Below are positions 17,959 through 26,701 of a stretch of DNA of 64,000 bases, in pieces. The stretch's first letter is position 1, and every line of letters begins with the position of its first letter. This DNA comes from Bacteroidia bacterium (GTDB taxonomy: Bacteria > Bacteroidota > Bacteroidia > Flavobacteriales_E > Vicingaceae). A model generated the notes under the pieces. The model did no database searches and was not told where the DNA came from. It worked only from the letters and a program-made list of their open reading frames with translations. Both the position numbers and the translations under genes were made by a program. The stretch spans positions 55,174-119,173 of the forward strand of contig JAUIMG010000007.1 of NCBI GenBank assembly GCA_030433355.1. The letters run 5' to 3'.

Positions 17959-18786
17959 TTACACAAAAATTGGTTCTTTAACATTATCAATAATTTTCTT
18001 CTCGGCTGCTACAGAAAACAATTTTCTTACTGCGGCCTTACCTTCATTTCCTAAATCTAAGGAAAATGAGTTTACATACAAATCAATATGCTTTTGAATA
18101 ACTTCTTTCTCCATTTCCTGAGAATAGAATTGAACGTATTTTTCTGAAGATTCTGGATTATCAAAAGCATATTGAATGCTCTCTTTAATTAAGCGATCAA
18201 TCGATTTTTTTAGGTCTTCTGACAGTCCTCTTTTTATGGCTATTCCACCAAGAGGGATCAATGAAGAGGATTCTTTTTCCCAATAATCTCCTAAATCCAT
18301 TTGCTTTACCAAACCTTTTTCTAGGTAGGTAAATCTATTTTCATGAATAATTAATCCGGCAGTAACTTTTTCCTCAAGGACTGCATTTTCAATATCTGAG
18401 AAAAGCATCACTTGTTTATTAGTGGCATTTGGATAAGCTAGAGATAACAAGAAATTAGCAGTAGTATATTTTCCAGGAATCGCAATACTTCCTTCTTCAA
18501 TTTCTTTTTTTGTTAATTCTCTATTAGCAATCAACAGTGGTCCAACTCCATTACCTAGGGCACTGCCAGAATTAAGTATTTGATAATCTTCCAAGCAATA
18601 AGCAAGTGTGTGGTAGCTTAGTTTACTAATGTCTAATTCTTTCTTAAAGGCCCTATCATTTAAGGCTTCAACGTCTTCAATAATAAGCTCAAAGTCGAGT
18701 CCTTCTGTATCTATTTTGTGATTTACTAATGCATCAAAAATAAAGGTATCATTTGGGCAAGGAGAAAATCCAAGAGTCAATTTCAT
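17959..18786 (-). CDS. mqnD: 1,4-dihydroxy-6-naphthoate synthase (futalosine pathway)
   Basis: MqnD converts cyclic dehypoxanthine futalosine to 1,4-dihydroxy-6-naphthoate on the way to menaquinone. The family signatures are at the N-terminus (LGFSPCPNDTFIFDAL) and in SKLSYHTLAYCL and GSALGNGVGPLL; the 275-residue length and periplasmic-binding-protein-like fold are as expected. It overlaps mqnB by one nucleotide (TAATG), so the two futalosine enzymes are translationally coupled. mqnA lies separately at 29.5 kb. The radical-SAM members mqnC and mqnE are not in this window. Confidence 0.95.
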   Translation of the reverse strand: MKLTLGFSPCPNDTFIFDALVNHKIDTEGLDFELIIEDVEALNDRAFKKELDISKLSYHTLAYCLEDYQILNSGSALGNGVGPLLIANRELTKKEIEEGSIAIPGKYTTANFLLSLAYPNATNKQVMLFSDIENAVLEEKVTAGLIIHENRFTYLEKGLVKQMDLGDYWEKESSSLIPLGGIAIKRGLSEDLKKSIDRLIKESIQYAFDNPESSEKYVQFYSQEMEKEVIQKHIDLYVNSFSLDLGNEGKAAVRKLFSVAAEKKIIDNVKEPIFV

Positions 18787-19445
18787 TATAGCTTGTTTAT
18801 TATTTGATCTAACTTAATTGCCAAATTATTTAATGCCAACTCTATATTCCAATTGTCCTTATTTCTTGGCTCAATAAAATTAGAAATCGCTTTTATTTGA
18901 GCAGCTTTTAGCTTGTATTGATGGCATGCATAAAAAAACGCTGCACCTTCCATACTTTCAACCTCGGCAATTTTCATGGATTCAAATTTCTCAATGGAAG
19001 CTTGATTGCCATGCACTAGATTCAAACTTATGCCTCTTACTTTTTTTTCAGGAAAAGAATTATGACAAAAGGTAGAATTTAAGACCCCATTTTCGAATGG
19101 AAAATCATTTACACTTCTTAAGCCTAAATCATAAATCGATTTAAACCCCTCTTTATCTTCGGCACCTTCTAAATAAACCTGGTCAGAGATTACTTCAACT
19201 GTTTCTCCAATATTTGCAAAGTTTTTCAAAGCACCTACAATACCTATATTCAATGCTAAATCAAAGGCATTTTGAGCCAAGTACTTACTGAGGTTGACAG
19301 CTGAAGGCAACATACCTACACCACTAACAAATAGATCTATTTGATGACTTCCAATAAAGTATCTATCTTCCTTTTTATAGGAAGTCCATTTATCCCTTAA
19401 TGGCTTAAATTCTGCTTCAGTTGCAGAAACAAGGAGAATTTTCAT
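18786..19445 (-). CDS. mqnB: Futalosine hydrolase
   Basis: The 219-residue protein belongs to the PNP/MTAN nucleosidase superfamily: an N-terminal ILLVSATEAEF motif, GIVGAL, and the nucleoside/ribose-binding stretch EVESMEGAAFFYAC. The neighbouring mqnD, with which it overlaps by one nucleotide, makes futalosine hydrolase much more likely than MTA/SAH nucleosidase. It would remove hypoxanthine (or adenine from aminofutalosine) to give dehypoxanthine futalosine for menaquinone synthesis. It starts 4 nt after pepD stops, so it belongs to the same transcription unit. Confidence 0.92.
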   Translation of the reverse strand: MKILLVSATEAEFKPLRDKWTSYKKEDRYFIGSHQIDLFVSGVGMLPSAVNLSKYLAQNAFDLALNIGIVGALKNFANIGETVEVISDQVYLEGAEDKEGFKSIYDLGLRSVNDFPFENGVLNSTFCHNSFPEKKVRGISLNLVHGNQASIEKFESMKIAEVESMEGAAFFYACHQYKLKAAQIKAISNFIEPRNKDNWNIELALNNLAIKLDQIINKL

Positions 19446-19449
19446 TCTT

Positions 19450-20898
19450 CTATTTTAATGGAGTTCTTTTAATCGTTTCCAGAAGAAACTTCCAAAACTT
19501 CTGTACAGAACTAATTTGAACTTTTTCATCTGGAGAGTGCGCTCCTCTAATATTCGGTCCGAAAGAAACCATATCTAGTTTTGGATAATGTGAACCAATA
19601 ATTCCACATTCCAAGCCTGCATGACAAGCATTAACATTTGGCTCTCCTTCAAACATTTCTCTATAAAGATTAGCCATTAAGTCAACTATATCCGATTGTG
19701 GACGAGGCTCCCAACCAGGATAGTCTCCATCTAATTGCACCTTAGCATCCATACCTGCAAAAGCAGATTGTATAGCATTTGCTTCATCCAATTTTTCTGA
19801 ATCAACAGAACTTCTGCATAAACACAAACAATTCCATTCGCCGTTTGATAGGCTAACTTGGGCTAAATTATTTGAGGTCTGCACCATGCCCGCAATACTC
19901 GGACTCATTCTATAAATACCTACTGGCACAGCATAAACTGCTGCTAAAAGTCTATCTGTAAAAGAAGAGTGGGCCGCCTTTGAAGCATTTTCTACTTCAT
20001 TAATTTCTACAATAGCCTCCGGGTCAGTCTCTTTATATTCTGCTTTAATTATACTTCCCATTTCAGCTGTAAAATCTTTTAGAGCATCTATATCCTTTGA
20101 CTCTATAGATACAATTGCATTCGACTCTCTTGGAATAGCATTTCTTAATCCACCGCCCTGGATTTCATTTAAAGCAAATTTCACTTTTTTGGAAAGTTCA
20201 AAAAGAAAGCGATTCATTAATTTATTGGCATTACCTAAACCTTTGTGAATGTCCATTCCTGAATGACCGCCAGATAATCCTTTGATAGTAATCTTAAAAG
20301 AGTTCGAATAAGGATTGTTGATTTGCTCATACTTTCCATCCACACTTACGTTAATTCCACCGGCGCAGCCAATAGTTAATTCATCATCATCTTCGGTATC
20401 TAAGTTTAATAAAATATCTCCACTCAAAAAGCCGGCTTCCAAACCAAAAGCACCTGTCATCCCTGTTTCTTCATCTATAGTAAAGAGCGCTTCTAACTCA
20501 GGATGTGGAATATCAGTAGATTCTAGAAGTGCCATTATTGCAGCTACACCAATTCCATTATCAGAACCCAAGGTAGTTCCTTCGGCTTTCACCCAATCTC
20601 CATCTACATACATTTTGATTCCTTCCTTATCAAAATCAAAATTGGTTTCATTGTTCTTTTGATGAACCATATCAAGGTGGCTCTGCAAAATGAGTCTCTT
20701 TCTTTCACCCATTCCTTCTGTTGCAGGCTTTTTAATTAAAACATTACCAGTCTTATCCGTAATGGTTTCTAATCCTAAGGACTTCCCATACTCTTGAATA
20801 AACTTTATTACTTTCTCTTCTTTCTTAGATGGCCGTGGTACAGCGTTTAGGTTGGCAAAGTTTTTCCAAAGTAATTGTGGGCTTAAATCTTGAATCAT
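19450..20898 (-). CDS. pepD: Aminoacyl-histidine dipeptidase (M20 family, PepD)
   Basis: The 482-residue cytoplasmic Xaa-His dipeptidase has the M20 di-zinc motifs: H74xD76 (QSHLDMV), bridging D113 (GSDNGIG), E143/E144 (IDEETGMTGA) and D167, with a late histidine in GANIRGAHSPDE-like context near residue 455. The lid/dimerisation domain lies between about 190 and 390. It heads a five-gene minus-strand run with mqnB, mqnD, hldD and a membrane protein, all spaced by 4 nt or less. The grouping looks like convenience rather than shared function. Confidence 0.93.
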   Translation of the reverse strand: MIQDLSPQLLWKNFANLNAVPRPSKKEEKVIKFIQEYGKSLGLETITDKTGNVLIKKPATEGMGERKRLILQSHLDMVHQKNNETNFDFDKEGIKMYVDGDWVKAEGTTLGSDNGIGVAAIMALLESTDIPHPELEALFTIDEETGMTGAFGLEAGFLSGDILLNLDTEDDDELTIGCAGGINVSVDGKYEQINNPYSNSFKITIKGLSGGHSGMDIHKGLGNANKLMNRFLFELSKKVKFALNEIQGGGLRNAIPRESNAIVSIESKDIDALKDFTAEMGSIIKAEYKETDPEAIVEINEVENASKAAHSSFTDRLLAAVYAVPVGIYRMSPSIAGMVQTSNNLAQVSLSNGEWNCLCLCRSSVDSEKLDEANAIQSAFAGMDAKVQLDGDYPGWEPRPQSDIVDLMANLYREMFEGEPNVNACHAGLECGIIGSHYPKLDMVSFGPNIRGAHSPDEKVQISSVQKFWKFLLETIKRTPLK

Positions 20899-20917
20899 CT
20901 ATTTATTTTTTGAATTT

Positions 20918-20925
20918 CAAAATTA
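20918..20925 (-). promoter_or_regulatory. Predicted -7 promoter element of pepD operon
   Basis: The minus strand reads TAATTTTG (TAnnTTTG consensus), 19 nt before the pepD ATG. The remaining sequence up to 21067 is AT-rich and shows no hairpin or gene that I can support. Confidence 0.45.
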
Positions 20926-21067
20926 AGCTTCTTAAAAATCATAGTCTAATACTTGTACCATCAATTAGTAAACACTGTATGTAAAATATTTCGAAATCTT
21001 GCAGAAGAAAAAGAATATAACTAGCCCTGTATCCTTTGGATGAGGAAAAATAATTAAACAGAATACT

Positions 21068-22624
21068 TCAATCTGTTTTCATAAAAATAGTTGACTTAGT
21101 TCCTGAGTACTTATTTAACCGTAATATATAAGTTCCATTATTTAAACTAATCATATTTATTTGGTTGGCTTTTTTGATAATATCTTCCCTTACTAATCTG
21201 CCTCTTAAATCATAAATGGAAAATTCATCCCCTATCTGAAAATCACTAGAGTGAAGAAATTGACTAGTAGGATTTGGATAAACTATTACTTTTCTATTTT
21301 TCTTTTCATTAGGTATTTTATCTAATGAGGTTAATACGGCGTTAGGAACTTTTGTTATTTGCAAGAAGATACTATCATTGCTCCAAGCCTCAGAAAATGT
21401 AGATAAGAAGAATACATCACCATTGTTATCATTTACTACAATATCTATACCCGTGTGATTTTTATTTCCAAAAAAATGAATACTATCAATAGCACTATTT
21501 GTTGATTTCAACAGTATATTTTTTTTATAAGCAGCAGCGTATGGATATAAAGGTGAGGAAGGAAAAGTACCTATCAAGTAATCAGAGTTGTTACTTCGCG
21601 TATATGCATAAGCTCTTTCATCTGTAGTAGAATCACCAAATGTTTTAAAATAAACTAAAGTGCTATCCCAATTTAGTTTACAAGAGAAAATTTGGTCATC
21701 AACAATGTTTGAAGCGATAAATCTATGTGAATAAGCACCCATATGGACACCTGTGCTATCAATAACATAATCTAAAGCTGATGCTCCTGTGTAATTAAAT
21801 GAGTTTAAAAGGAATATAGAAATCTGTTGATTTAAAAAAATAGAAGCTCTTGTGTTAAGCGAATATCGGTTTAAAACTACAATTGAATAAAGGCCGTTAA
21901 GATGCAAAATAATTAATGAATCATTAGAATAATGCCCTGTAATTTCATCTACTAGATTTACTGAAAAATCGTCATTTAAAATAAAATTATTAAAGTCGAT
22001 TACTCTTTGGGACAGAATTTGACCAGAAAAATTAAATGAATATATCGTATATAAAAACTGACTTGAAGAAGTAATGAAAATAATGGTTGAATCCTGAATA
22101 TAAGGAGTAACAGAAGGTTTTTGCTTTCTAAATGGTATACTAAGAAATAAAGAGTCTTTCTGAATTAAATTTTTAATCGTATAAAAGTTAAGGGTAAAGT
22201 CACTGTCATTAGGATTAAAATTAATATCATAAATGATTTCACTACTGTTCTTTTTATCATTCAGAATTTTAGATTCTATTCCATACTCACCTATTGAGCC
22301 CCAAATAGGAACAAACAATGAGTCTCTTTTCCAGCTTCTTACAGTAGTGTAGTTTGAAAGATCACTTTGTCTAGCCAGTGTGAAGTTGTATGAATTTATT
22401 AAGTTTAATGAATCTGATGTTCCATACCTAATTAGTAACATACTATCATTAAAAATGCTAAGATGTGGATTAATAAATGGATACAACTGATTTGTATCAT
22501 TACCTGTAAATCCTGTTCTCAAAGTCATGTTAACAACATTTTGACCGAATAAAGTTGAACATGCTATTAACAATAGGGACAGAATTAATTCTCTGCCCCT
22601 ATTTAAGATTTTAACATCTTTCAT
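21068..22624 (-). CDS. Secreted protein with T9SS type A sorting domain, function unknown
   Basis: The 518-residue protein begins with a long signal peptide (hydrophobic LILSLLLIACSTLFG, cleaved near GQN). A beta-rich body of about 400 residues carries weak repeats of the kind seen in delta-60/propeller-like bacterial proteins. The C-terminus is a type IX sorting domain starting at about residue 445 (VIVYPNPTSQ, then FSIYDLRGRLV and NGTYILRL). The protein is therefore predicted to be secreted through the T9SS. No catalytic motif is visible. It sits alone on the minus strand upstream of pepD, without a visible terminator between them. Confidence 0.8.
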   Translation of the reverse strand: MKDVKILNRGRELILSLLLIACSTLFGQNVVNMTLRTGFTGNDTNQLYPFINPHLSIFNDSMLLIRYGTSDSLNLINSYNFTLARQSDLSNYTTVRSWKRDSLFVPIWGSIGEYGIESKILNDKKNSSEIIYDINFNPNDSDFTLNFYTIKNLIQKDSLFLSIPFRKQKPSVTPYIQDSTIIFITSSSQFLYTIYSFNFSGQILSQRVIDFNNFILNDDFSVNLVDEITGHYSNDSLIILHLNGLYSIVVLNRYSLNTRASIFLNQQISIFLLNSFNYTGASALDYVIDSTGVHMGAYSHRFIASNIVDDQIFSCKLNWDSTLVYFKTFGDSTTDERAYAYTRSNNSDYLIGTFPSSPLYPYAAAYKKNILLKSTNSAIDSIHFFGNKNHTGIDIVVNDNNGDVFFLSTFSEAWSNDSIFLQITKVPNAVLTSLDKIPNEKKNRKVIVYPNPTSQFLHSSDFQIGDEFSIYDLRGRLVREDIIKKANQINMISLNNGTYILRLNKYSGTKSTIFMKTD

Positions 22625-22685
22625 CTTAATAAAGATAAAAATAAATTGTTGAGACTTAACTCACATGAAGAGTCTTTTGAAGGCT

Positions 22686-22693
22686 TATATTTG
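22686..22693 (+). promoter_or_regulatory. Predicted -7 promoter element of the pterin genes
   Basis: TATATTTG matches TAnnTTTG and lies 17 nt before the ATG at 22711. No well-spaced -33 TTG is present. Confidence 0.5.
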
Positions 22694-22710
22694 CGAAATA
22701 TTTATTTTAG

Positions 22711-23127
22711 ATGGTACACATTACAAGAAGAGAGCGCTTCAGTGCAGCACACAAACTTTCAAAAGCAGAGTGGTCTGAAGCTAAAAATTACGAGACATTT
22801 GGAAAATGCTCCAACCCTAACTGGCATGGACATAATTATGTTCTTTGGGTAACTGTAAAAGGAAAGCCTGAACCTTCTACCGGTTTTGTTGTTGATTTGT
22901 CGGCTTTAGGAGATATTATTAAAGAAAAAGTTATTAAACACGTAGATCACAAAAACTTAAATGTTGATGTGAGCTTCACCAAAGACTTGATGACTTCAAC
23001 TGAAAATCTTGCTATTGCTTTTTGGAATCAACTAGAAAAACCGATAGCGGAACTAGGTGCTCAACTGCACTCTGTGAAGTTGCAAGAAACAGAAAATAAT
23101 CATGTCGAATATTTTGGAGAAAAATAA
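22711..23127 (+). CDS. 6-pyruvoyl-tetrahydropterin synthase / QueD family
   Basis: The 138-residue protein has the zinc ligands H14, H39 and H41, the catalytic C33 and the D79/H80 pair (VDHKNLN), so the T-fold enzyme looks complete. It acts on dihydroneopterin triphosphate made by the adjacent FolE. The Cys-to-HGH spacing ([14 protein letters not shown]-x5-HGH) is that of the animal-type PTPS that makes tetrahydrobiopterin precursor. QueD of the queuosine pathway usually has C-x3-HGH. I therefore leave the symbol open between ptpS-like and queD. It overlaps folE by 26 nt. The longer frame starting at 22646 is in another phase and is not used. Confidence 0.88.
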   Translation: MVHITRRERFSAAHKLSKAEWSEAKNYETFGKCSNPNWHGHNYVLWVTVKGKPEPSTGFVVDLSALGDIIKEKVIKHVDHKNLNVDVSFTKDLMTSTENLAIAFWNQLEKPIAELGAQLHSVKLQETENNHVEYFGEK

Positions 23128-23749
23128 ATTAATGGGCGAAAAGGATATAGAAGAAGGATATGAAAGAGTTGACAATTACAATGAAGAAAAAATTGAAAGA
23201 CTCTCTTTGCTTTATGAAGGCGTAATCTCTGAATTGGGGGAAGACGTTAACAGAGAAGGCTTACAAAAAACACCTGAACGCGTTGCAAAAGCCATGCAAT
23301 ATCTTACGCACGGCTATGATTTAGATCCCTCAGAAATTTTAAGAAGTGCTCTTTTCGCAGAAGACCATAGTCAGATGGTTTTAGTTAAAGATATAGAGTT
23401 ATACTCTATGTGCGAGCATCATATGTTACCTTTTATGGGAAAGGCGCATATTGCCTATATCCCAAATGGAAAAATTGTAGGTCTAAGCAAAATTCCTAGA
23501 GTTGTAGATGCTTTTTCCAGAAGACTTCAAGTGCAAGAAAGATTGACAGACCAAATTAAAAGTTGCATTCAAGAAACATTAAATCCTTTGGGTGTTGCAG
23601 TTGTCATAGAAGCAAAGCATATGTGCATGCAAATGAGAGGAATTCAAAAACAAAACTCGGTAACAACTACATCGGCTTTTACAGGAGCATTTGAAAATGA
23701 TTCTACGAGAAAAGAGTTTATCCAATTAATAAGTTCCAGATTGTCATAA
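23102..23749 (+). CDS. folE: GTP cyclohydrolase I
   Basis: FolE opens GTP to form 7,8-dihydroneopterin triphosphate, the entry to folate, biopterin and queuosine synthesis. Zinc ligands C104 and H107 ([11 protein letters not shown]) and C175 (HMCMQMRG) are present, as is [23 protein letters not shown]. The length is 215 residues. The ATG at 23102 overlaps the PTPS-like gene by 26 nt; a second in-frame ATG at 23132 would remove the overlap and also gives a plausible N-terminus. The overlap with PTPS argues that the two enzymes act in sequence. Confidence 0.95.
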   Translation: MSNILEKNKLMGEKDIEEGYERVDNYNEEKIERLSLLYEGVISELGEDVNREGLQKTPERVAKAMQYLTHGYDLDPSEILRSALFAEDHSQMVLVKDIELYSMCEHHMLPFMGKAHIAYIPNGKIVGLSKIPRVVDAFSRRLQVQERLTDQIKSCIQETLNPLGVAVVIEAKHMCMQMRGIQKQNSVTTTSAFTGAFENDSTRKEFIQLISSRLS

Positions 23750-23774
23750 GTTATTGCCATTTTTTCTTCTTGTA

Positions 23775-23803
23775 TTGTTGGGCATGATTTATGATTAATT
23801 TTG
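23775..23803 (+). promoter_or_regulatory. Predicted promoter of the Bax-inhibitor-like gene
   Basis: A -33 TTG (23775-23777) and a -7 TAATTTTG (23796-23803), separated by 18 nt, match the Bacteroidota consensus. The -7 box ends 15 nt before the ATG at 23819. Confidence 0.6.
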
Positions 23804-23818
23804 ATAAAAATTTAAACG

Positions 23819-24556
23819 ATGAACGAATTAAGAAACAACGACACACAAGCTGAATTCTATACAGGCACAGCAAATGCAGTAGTATCTGTAAAGTCTTTCC
23901 TTAACAATGTTTTCACTTATATGGCAGGTGCACTTTCTATTACTGGTGTAATTGCATATTGGTTTTCAAGTTCAGAAAGTATGCTTTCTTACCTGGTGAA
24001 TCTAGAAACAGGAGGGATGACAATTTTTGGATATGTAGTAATGTTTGCACCACTTGCTTTTGTCTTATTAATGTCTTTTTCTTTCAATAGATTATCCTCC
24101 TTTTCACTCCTATTGCTATTTATAGCATATTCGGCAGTAATGGGGATGAGCTTAAGTTTTATCTTCCTTGCATACACTGCGTCAAGTATAGCTAGCACCT
24201 TCTTTATTACAGCAGGAACCTTTGCAGTTATGGCAGTTTTAGGATATACCACCAAGCAAGATTTGACCAAATTTGGCTCTATTTTGATGATGGCTCTCAT
24301 CGGAATAATAATCGCAATGGTAGTTAATTGGTTTATTGGTAGTGCCGCTTTAGATTATATCATTAGCTGTATTGGGGTATTAATTTTTACAGGATTAATT
24401 GCTTATGATGTACAAAAGTTAAAAAGAATTGGCTCAGGAGTAGAATACGGTACAGAGTCTTCTAACAAGCTTGCAATTATGGGTGCATTAAACTTATATC
24501 TAGATTTTGTGAACCTATTTTTATTCTTACTGCGCCTTTTTGGTGATAGAAGATAG
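23819..24556 (+). CDS. Bax inhibitor-1/YccA family membrane protein
   Basis: The 245-residue protein has seven predicted membrane spans and the family features AGALSITGVIAYW near the start and IGVLIFTGLIAYDVQKLKRI in the last third, followed by ALNLYLDFVNLFLFLLRLFG. BI-1/TMBIM proteins of bacteria act as pH-sensitive calcium leaks or protease-associated membrane proteins; which applies here is unknown. The gene has its own promoter and terminator and so is a single-gene unit. Confidence 0.9.
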   Translation: MNELRNNDTQAEFYTGTANAVVSVKSFLNNVFTYMAGALSITGVIAYWFSSSESMLSYLVNLETGGMTIFGYVVMFAPLAFVLLMSFSFNRLSSFSLLLLFIAYSAVMGMSLSFIFLAYTASSIASTFFITAGTFAVMAVLGYTTKQDLTKFGSILMMALIGIIIAMVVNWFIGSAALDYIISCIGVLIFTGLIAYDVQKLKRIGSGVEYGTESSNKLAIMGALNLYLDFVNLFLFLLRLFGDRR

Positions 24557-24583
24557 TTTAGAAATAAAAAAACATTTATATCT

Positions 24584-24611
24584 TGCCTATGCATTATGCA
24601 TAGGCATTTTT
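24584..24611 (+). terminator. Rho-independent terminator after the Bax-inhibitor gene
   Basis: An 11-bp perfect inverted repeat (TGCCTATGCAT / ATGCATAGGCA) with a one-base loop is followed by TTTTT. It lies 28 nt past the stop and 14 nt before the fabD ATG, so fabD needs a promoter overlapping or within this hairpin region, or relies on read-through. Confidence 0.75.
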
Positions 24612-24624
24612 CAATAGTAAATTT

Positions 24625-25509
24625 ATGAAAGCATACGTTTTTCCGGGACAAGGAGCCCAATTTATTGGAATGGGAAAAGATCTTTATGATAGTTCCCCAT
24701 TAGCTAAAGATTTGTTCGAAAAAGCAAACGAAATACTTGGATTTAGAATTACAGACATCATGTTTGAAGGAACTGAAGAAGAGTTAAAACAAACTAATGT
24801 TACTCAACCTGCTATATTCTTACATTCTGTAATCTTGGCTAAAGTATTAGGAGATAGTTTTCAACCATATATGGCTGCAGGGCATTCTTTAGGAGAGTTC
24901 TCTGCTTTAGTAGCTTGCGAGAGCATGAGTTTTGAAGATGGCTTAAAGTTGGTTTCTCAAAGAGCAAATGCCATGCAAAAGGCCTGTGAAATTGAACCTT
25001 CAACTATGGCAGCAGTTTTAGGAATGGAAGATGCAGATGTAGAAAGAATTTGTAAAGAAACGGAAGGAGTAGTTGTTGCAGCAAATTACAATTGTCCTGG
25101 ACAATTAGTCATTTCTGGAAGTATTGAAGCAGTGAATAAAGCATGTGAAAGCCTTAAAGAAGCAGGAGCTAAAAGAGCATTAGTATTACCTGTTGGTGGA
25201 GCTTTCCATTCTCCTCTTATGGAACCGGCAAGAGAGGAGTTAGCTAAGGCTATAAAGGAAACAAACTTTAACACTCCAATATGTCCTATTTATCAAAATG
25301 TGGTAGCAAAAGGGGTGACAAACACAGAGGAGATACAAGCAAATTTAATTGCGCAATTAACTGCCCCTGTTAGATGGACACAGACCATGCATCAAATGAT
25401 TGCAGATGGTGCTTCTAAAATGATTGAAGTTGGACCCGGCAAAGTTTTACAAGGTCTGGTAAAAAAAGTAGATCGTCAATTTGAAACTGAAAGTGCAGCC
25501 ATAGCATGA
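24625..25509 (+). CDS. fabD: Malonyl-CoA:ACP transacylase
   Basis: FabD loads malonyl groups onto acyl carrier protein for fatty acid synthesis. The protein shows FPGQGAQ at residues 6-12, the nucleophile elbow GHSLGEFSAL with S88, R113 and H195 (GGAFHSPLM), and Q160 in NCPGQLVISG; the length of 294 residues is normal. It overlaps the next gene, proline dehydrogenase, by 4 nt (ATGA), so the two are co-translated. Other fab genes are not in the window. Confidence 0.96.
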   Translation: MKAYVFPGQGAQFIGMGKDLYDSSPLAKDLFEKANEILGFRITDIMFEGTEEELKQTNVTQPAIFLHSVILAKVLGDSFQPYMAAGHSLGEFSALVACESMSFEDGLKLVSQRANAMQKACEIEPSTMAAVLGMEDADVERICKETEGVVVAANYNCPGQLVISGSIEAVNKACESLKEAGAKRALVLPVGGAFHSPLMEPAREELAKAIKETNFNTPICPIYQNVVAKGVTNTEEIQANLIAQLTAPVRWTQTMHQMIADGASKMIEVGPGKVLQGLVKKVDRQFETESAAIA

Positions 25510-26681
25510 TATCTTTTGACAACACGGAAGTAGCTTTTGCGAATAAAAGCAACAGAAGTCTTAAGAAGGCTTACTTCGTATTTAAATTAATTTCCATTTC
25601 TTGGCTAAATAAGTTCGCAACCAAAATGTTGCAAACGGGATTAAAAATAGGTCTCCCTGTAAAAGGTATAATTAAAAACACTGTTTTCTTTCAATTTTGC
25701 GGAGGTGAAAGCATACATCAATGCGAACCTACTATTAATGAATTAGCAGAGTTTAATGTAAAGAGTATATTAGACTACTCGGTTGAAGGAGACCAAGATG
25801 AATATGCCTTTAATGATTGTTTGAACAAAGCAATAGCAACTATAGAAAGAGCAAAAAAGGATAGAAGTATTCCTTATATCGTTATAAAATTAACAGGCTT
25901 TATGCCTTTTCATGTGTTGAATAAAAACACAGAAGGTATAGTTTTATCAGATAAGGAGGAAATAGAATATGACAAAGGAAAGAAAAGACTTAAAACATTA
26001 AGTGACGCTGCTTGTGCCGCTGGAGTACCATTAATGATTGATGCTGAAGAAAGTTGGATTCAGGGAAATATCGATGAGATAGTTTTAGATTTAATGCGCA
26101 TATGTAACAAAGAAAAAGCAGTAGTTTTTAATACTACCCAAATGTATCGTCATGATCGTTTACAATATATTAAAGACCTATACGAAATAGCAGAAAAAGA
26201 AAACTTTTATTTGGGAATCAAAATCGTTAGAGGTGCCTATATGGAAAAGGAAAGATTAAGAGCAGAACAAAAAGGATACCTTTCTCCAATTCAAGAAAAT
26301 AAAGAAGCTACAGACAGAGATTTCAATGATGCTCTCCGCTTTTGCATGGAAAAACTAGATCGTATTAGCCTATGTTGTGGAACACACAATGAGGAAAGTT
26401 CCCTTTTATTAACTGAATTAATGAGGGAGAAAGAAATAGCAGCAGATGACTCAAGAGTATTTTTTGCCCAATTATTAGGAATGAGTGATCATATAAGTTT
26501 CAATTTAGCAAAGGCTGAATATAATGTAGCAAAATATGTTCCTTATGGACCAATAAAAGAAGTGATGCCATATTTGATCAGAAGAGCAAATGAAAACACT
26601 TCCATTTCAGGGCAAACAGGTAGAGAACTTAGTTTAATTCAAACAGAATTAGACAGAAGAAAAGAAGCTAACATCCTTTAA
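25506..26681 (+). CDS. Proline dehydrogenase (monofunctional)
   Basis: The 391-residue protein has the FAD-binding beta/alpha barrel of proline dehydrogenase. Landmarks are MIDAEESWIQ, FNTTQMYRHDR, the flavin region GIKIVRGAYMEKER, CCGTHNEES and the C-terminal proline-binding YLIRRANENTS (Y-x2-RR-x2-E pattern). It oxidises proline to pyrroline-5-carboxylate and passes electrons to the quinone pool. The P5C dehydrogenase half found in bifunctional PutA is absent here, as in most Bacteroidota. Translation is coupled to fabD through the ATGA overlap. Confidence 0.92.
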   Translation: MISFDNTEVAFANKSNRSLKKAYFVFKLISISWLNKFATKMLQTGLKIGLPVKGIIKNTVFFQFCGGESIHQCEPTINELAEFNVKSILDYSVEGDQDEYAFNDCLNKAIATIERAKKDRSIPYIVIKLTGFMPFHVLNKNTEGIVLSDKEEIEYDKGKKRLKTLSDAACAAGVPLMIDAEESWIQGNIDEIVLDLMRICNKEKAVVFNTTQMYRHDRLQYIKDLYEIAEKENFYLGIKIVRGAYMEKERLRAEQKGYLSPIQENKEATDRDFNDALRFCMEKLDRISLCCGTHNEESSLLLTELMREKEIAADDSRVFFAQLLGMSDHISFNLAKAEYNVAKYVPYGPIKEVMPYLIRRANENTSISGQTGRELSLIQTELDRRKEANIL

Positions 26682-26701
26682 ATCCATAACTACTTCCAAA
26701 C

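Noticed and set aside
22646..22852. Plus-strand frame starting before the PTPS gene
   Set aside because: Overlaps the PTPS-like gene in another phase; the PTPS frame has all active-site residues and a promoter at the right place.
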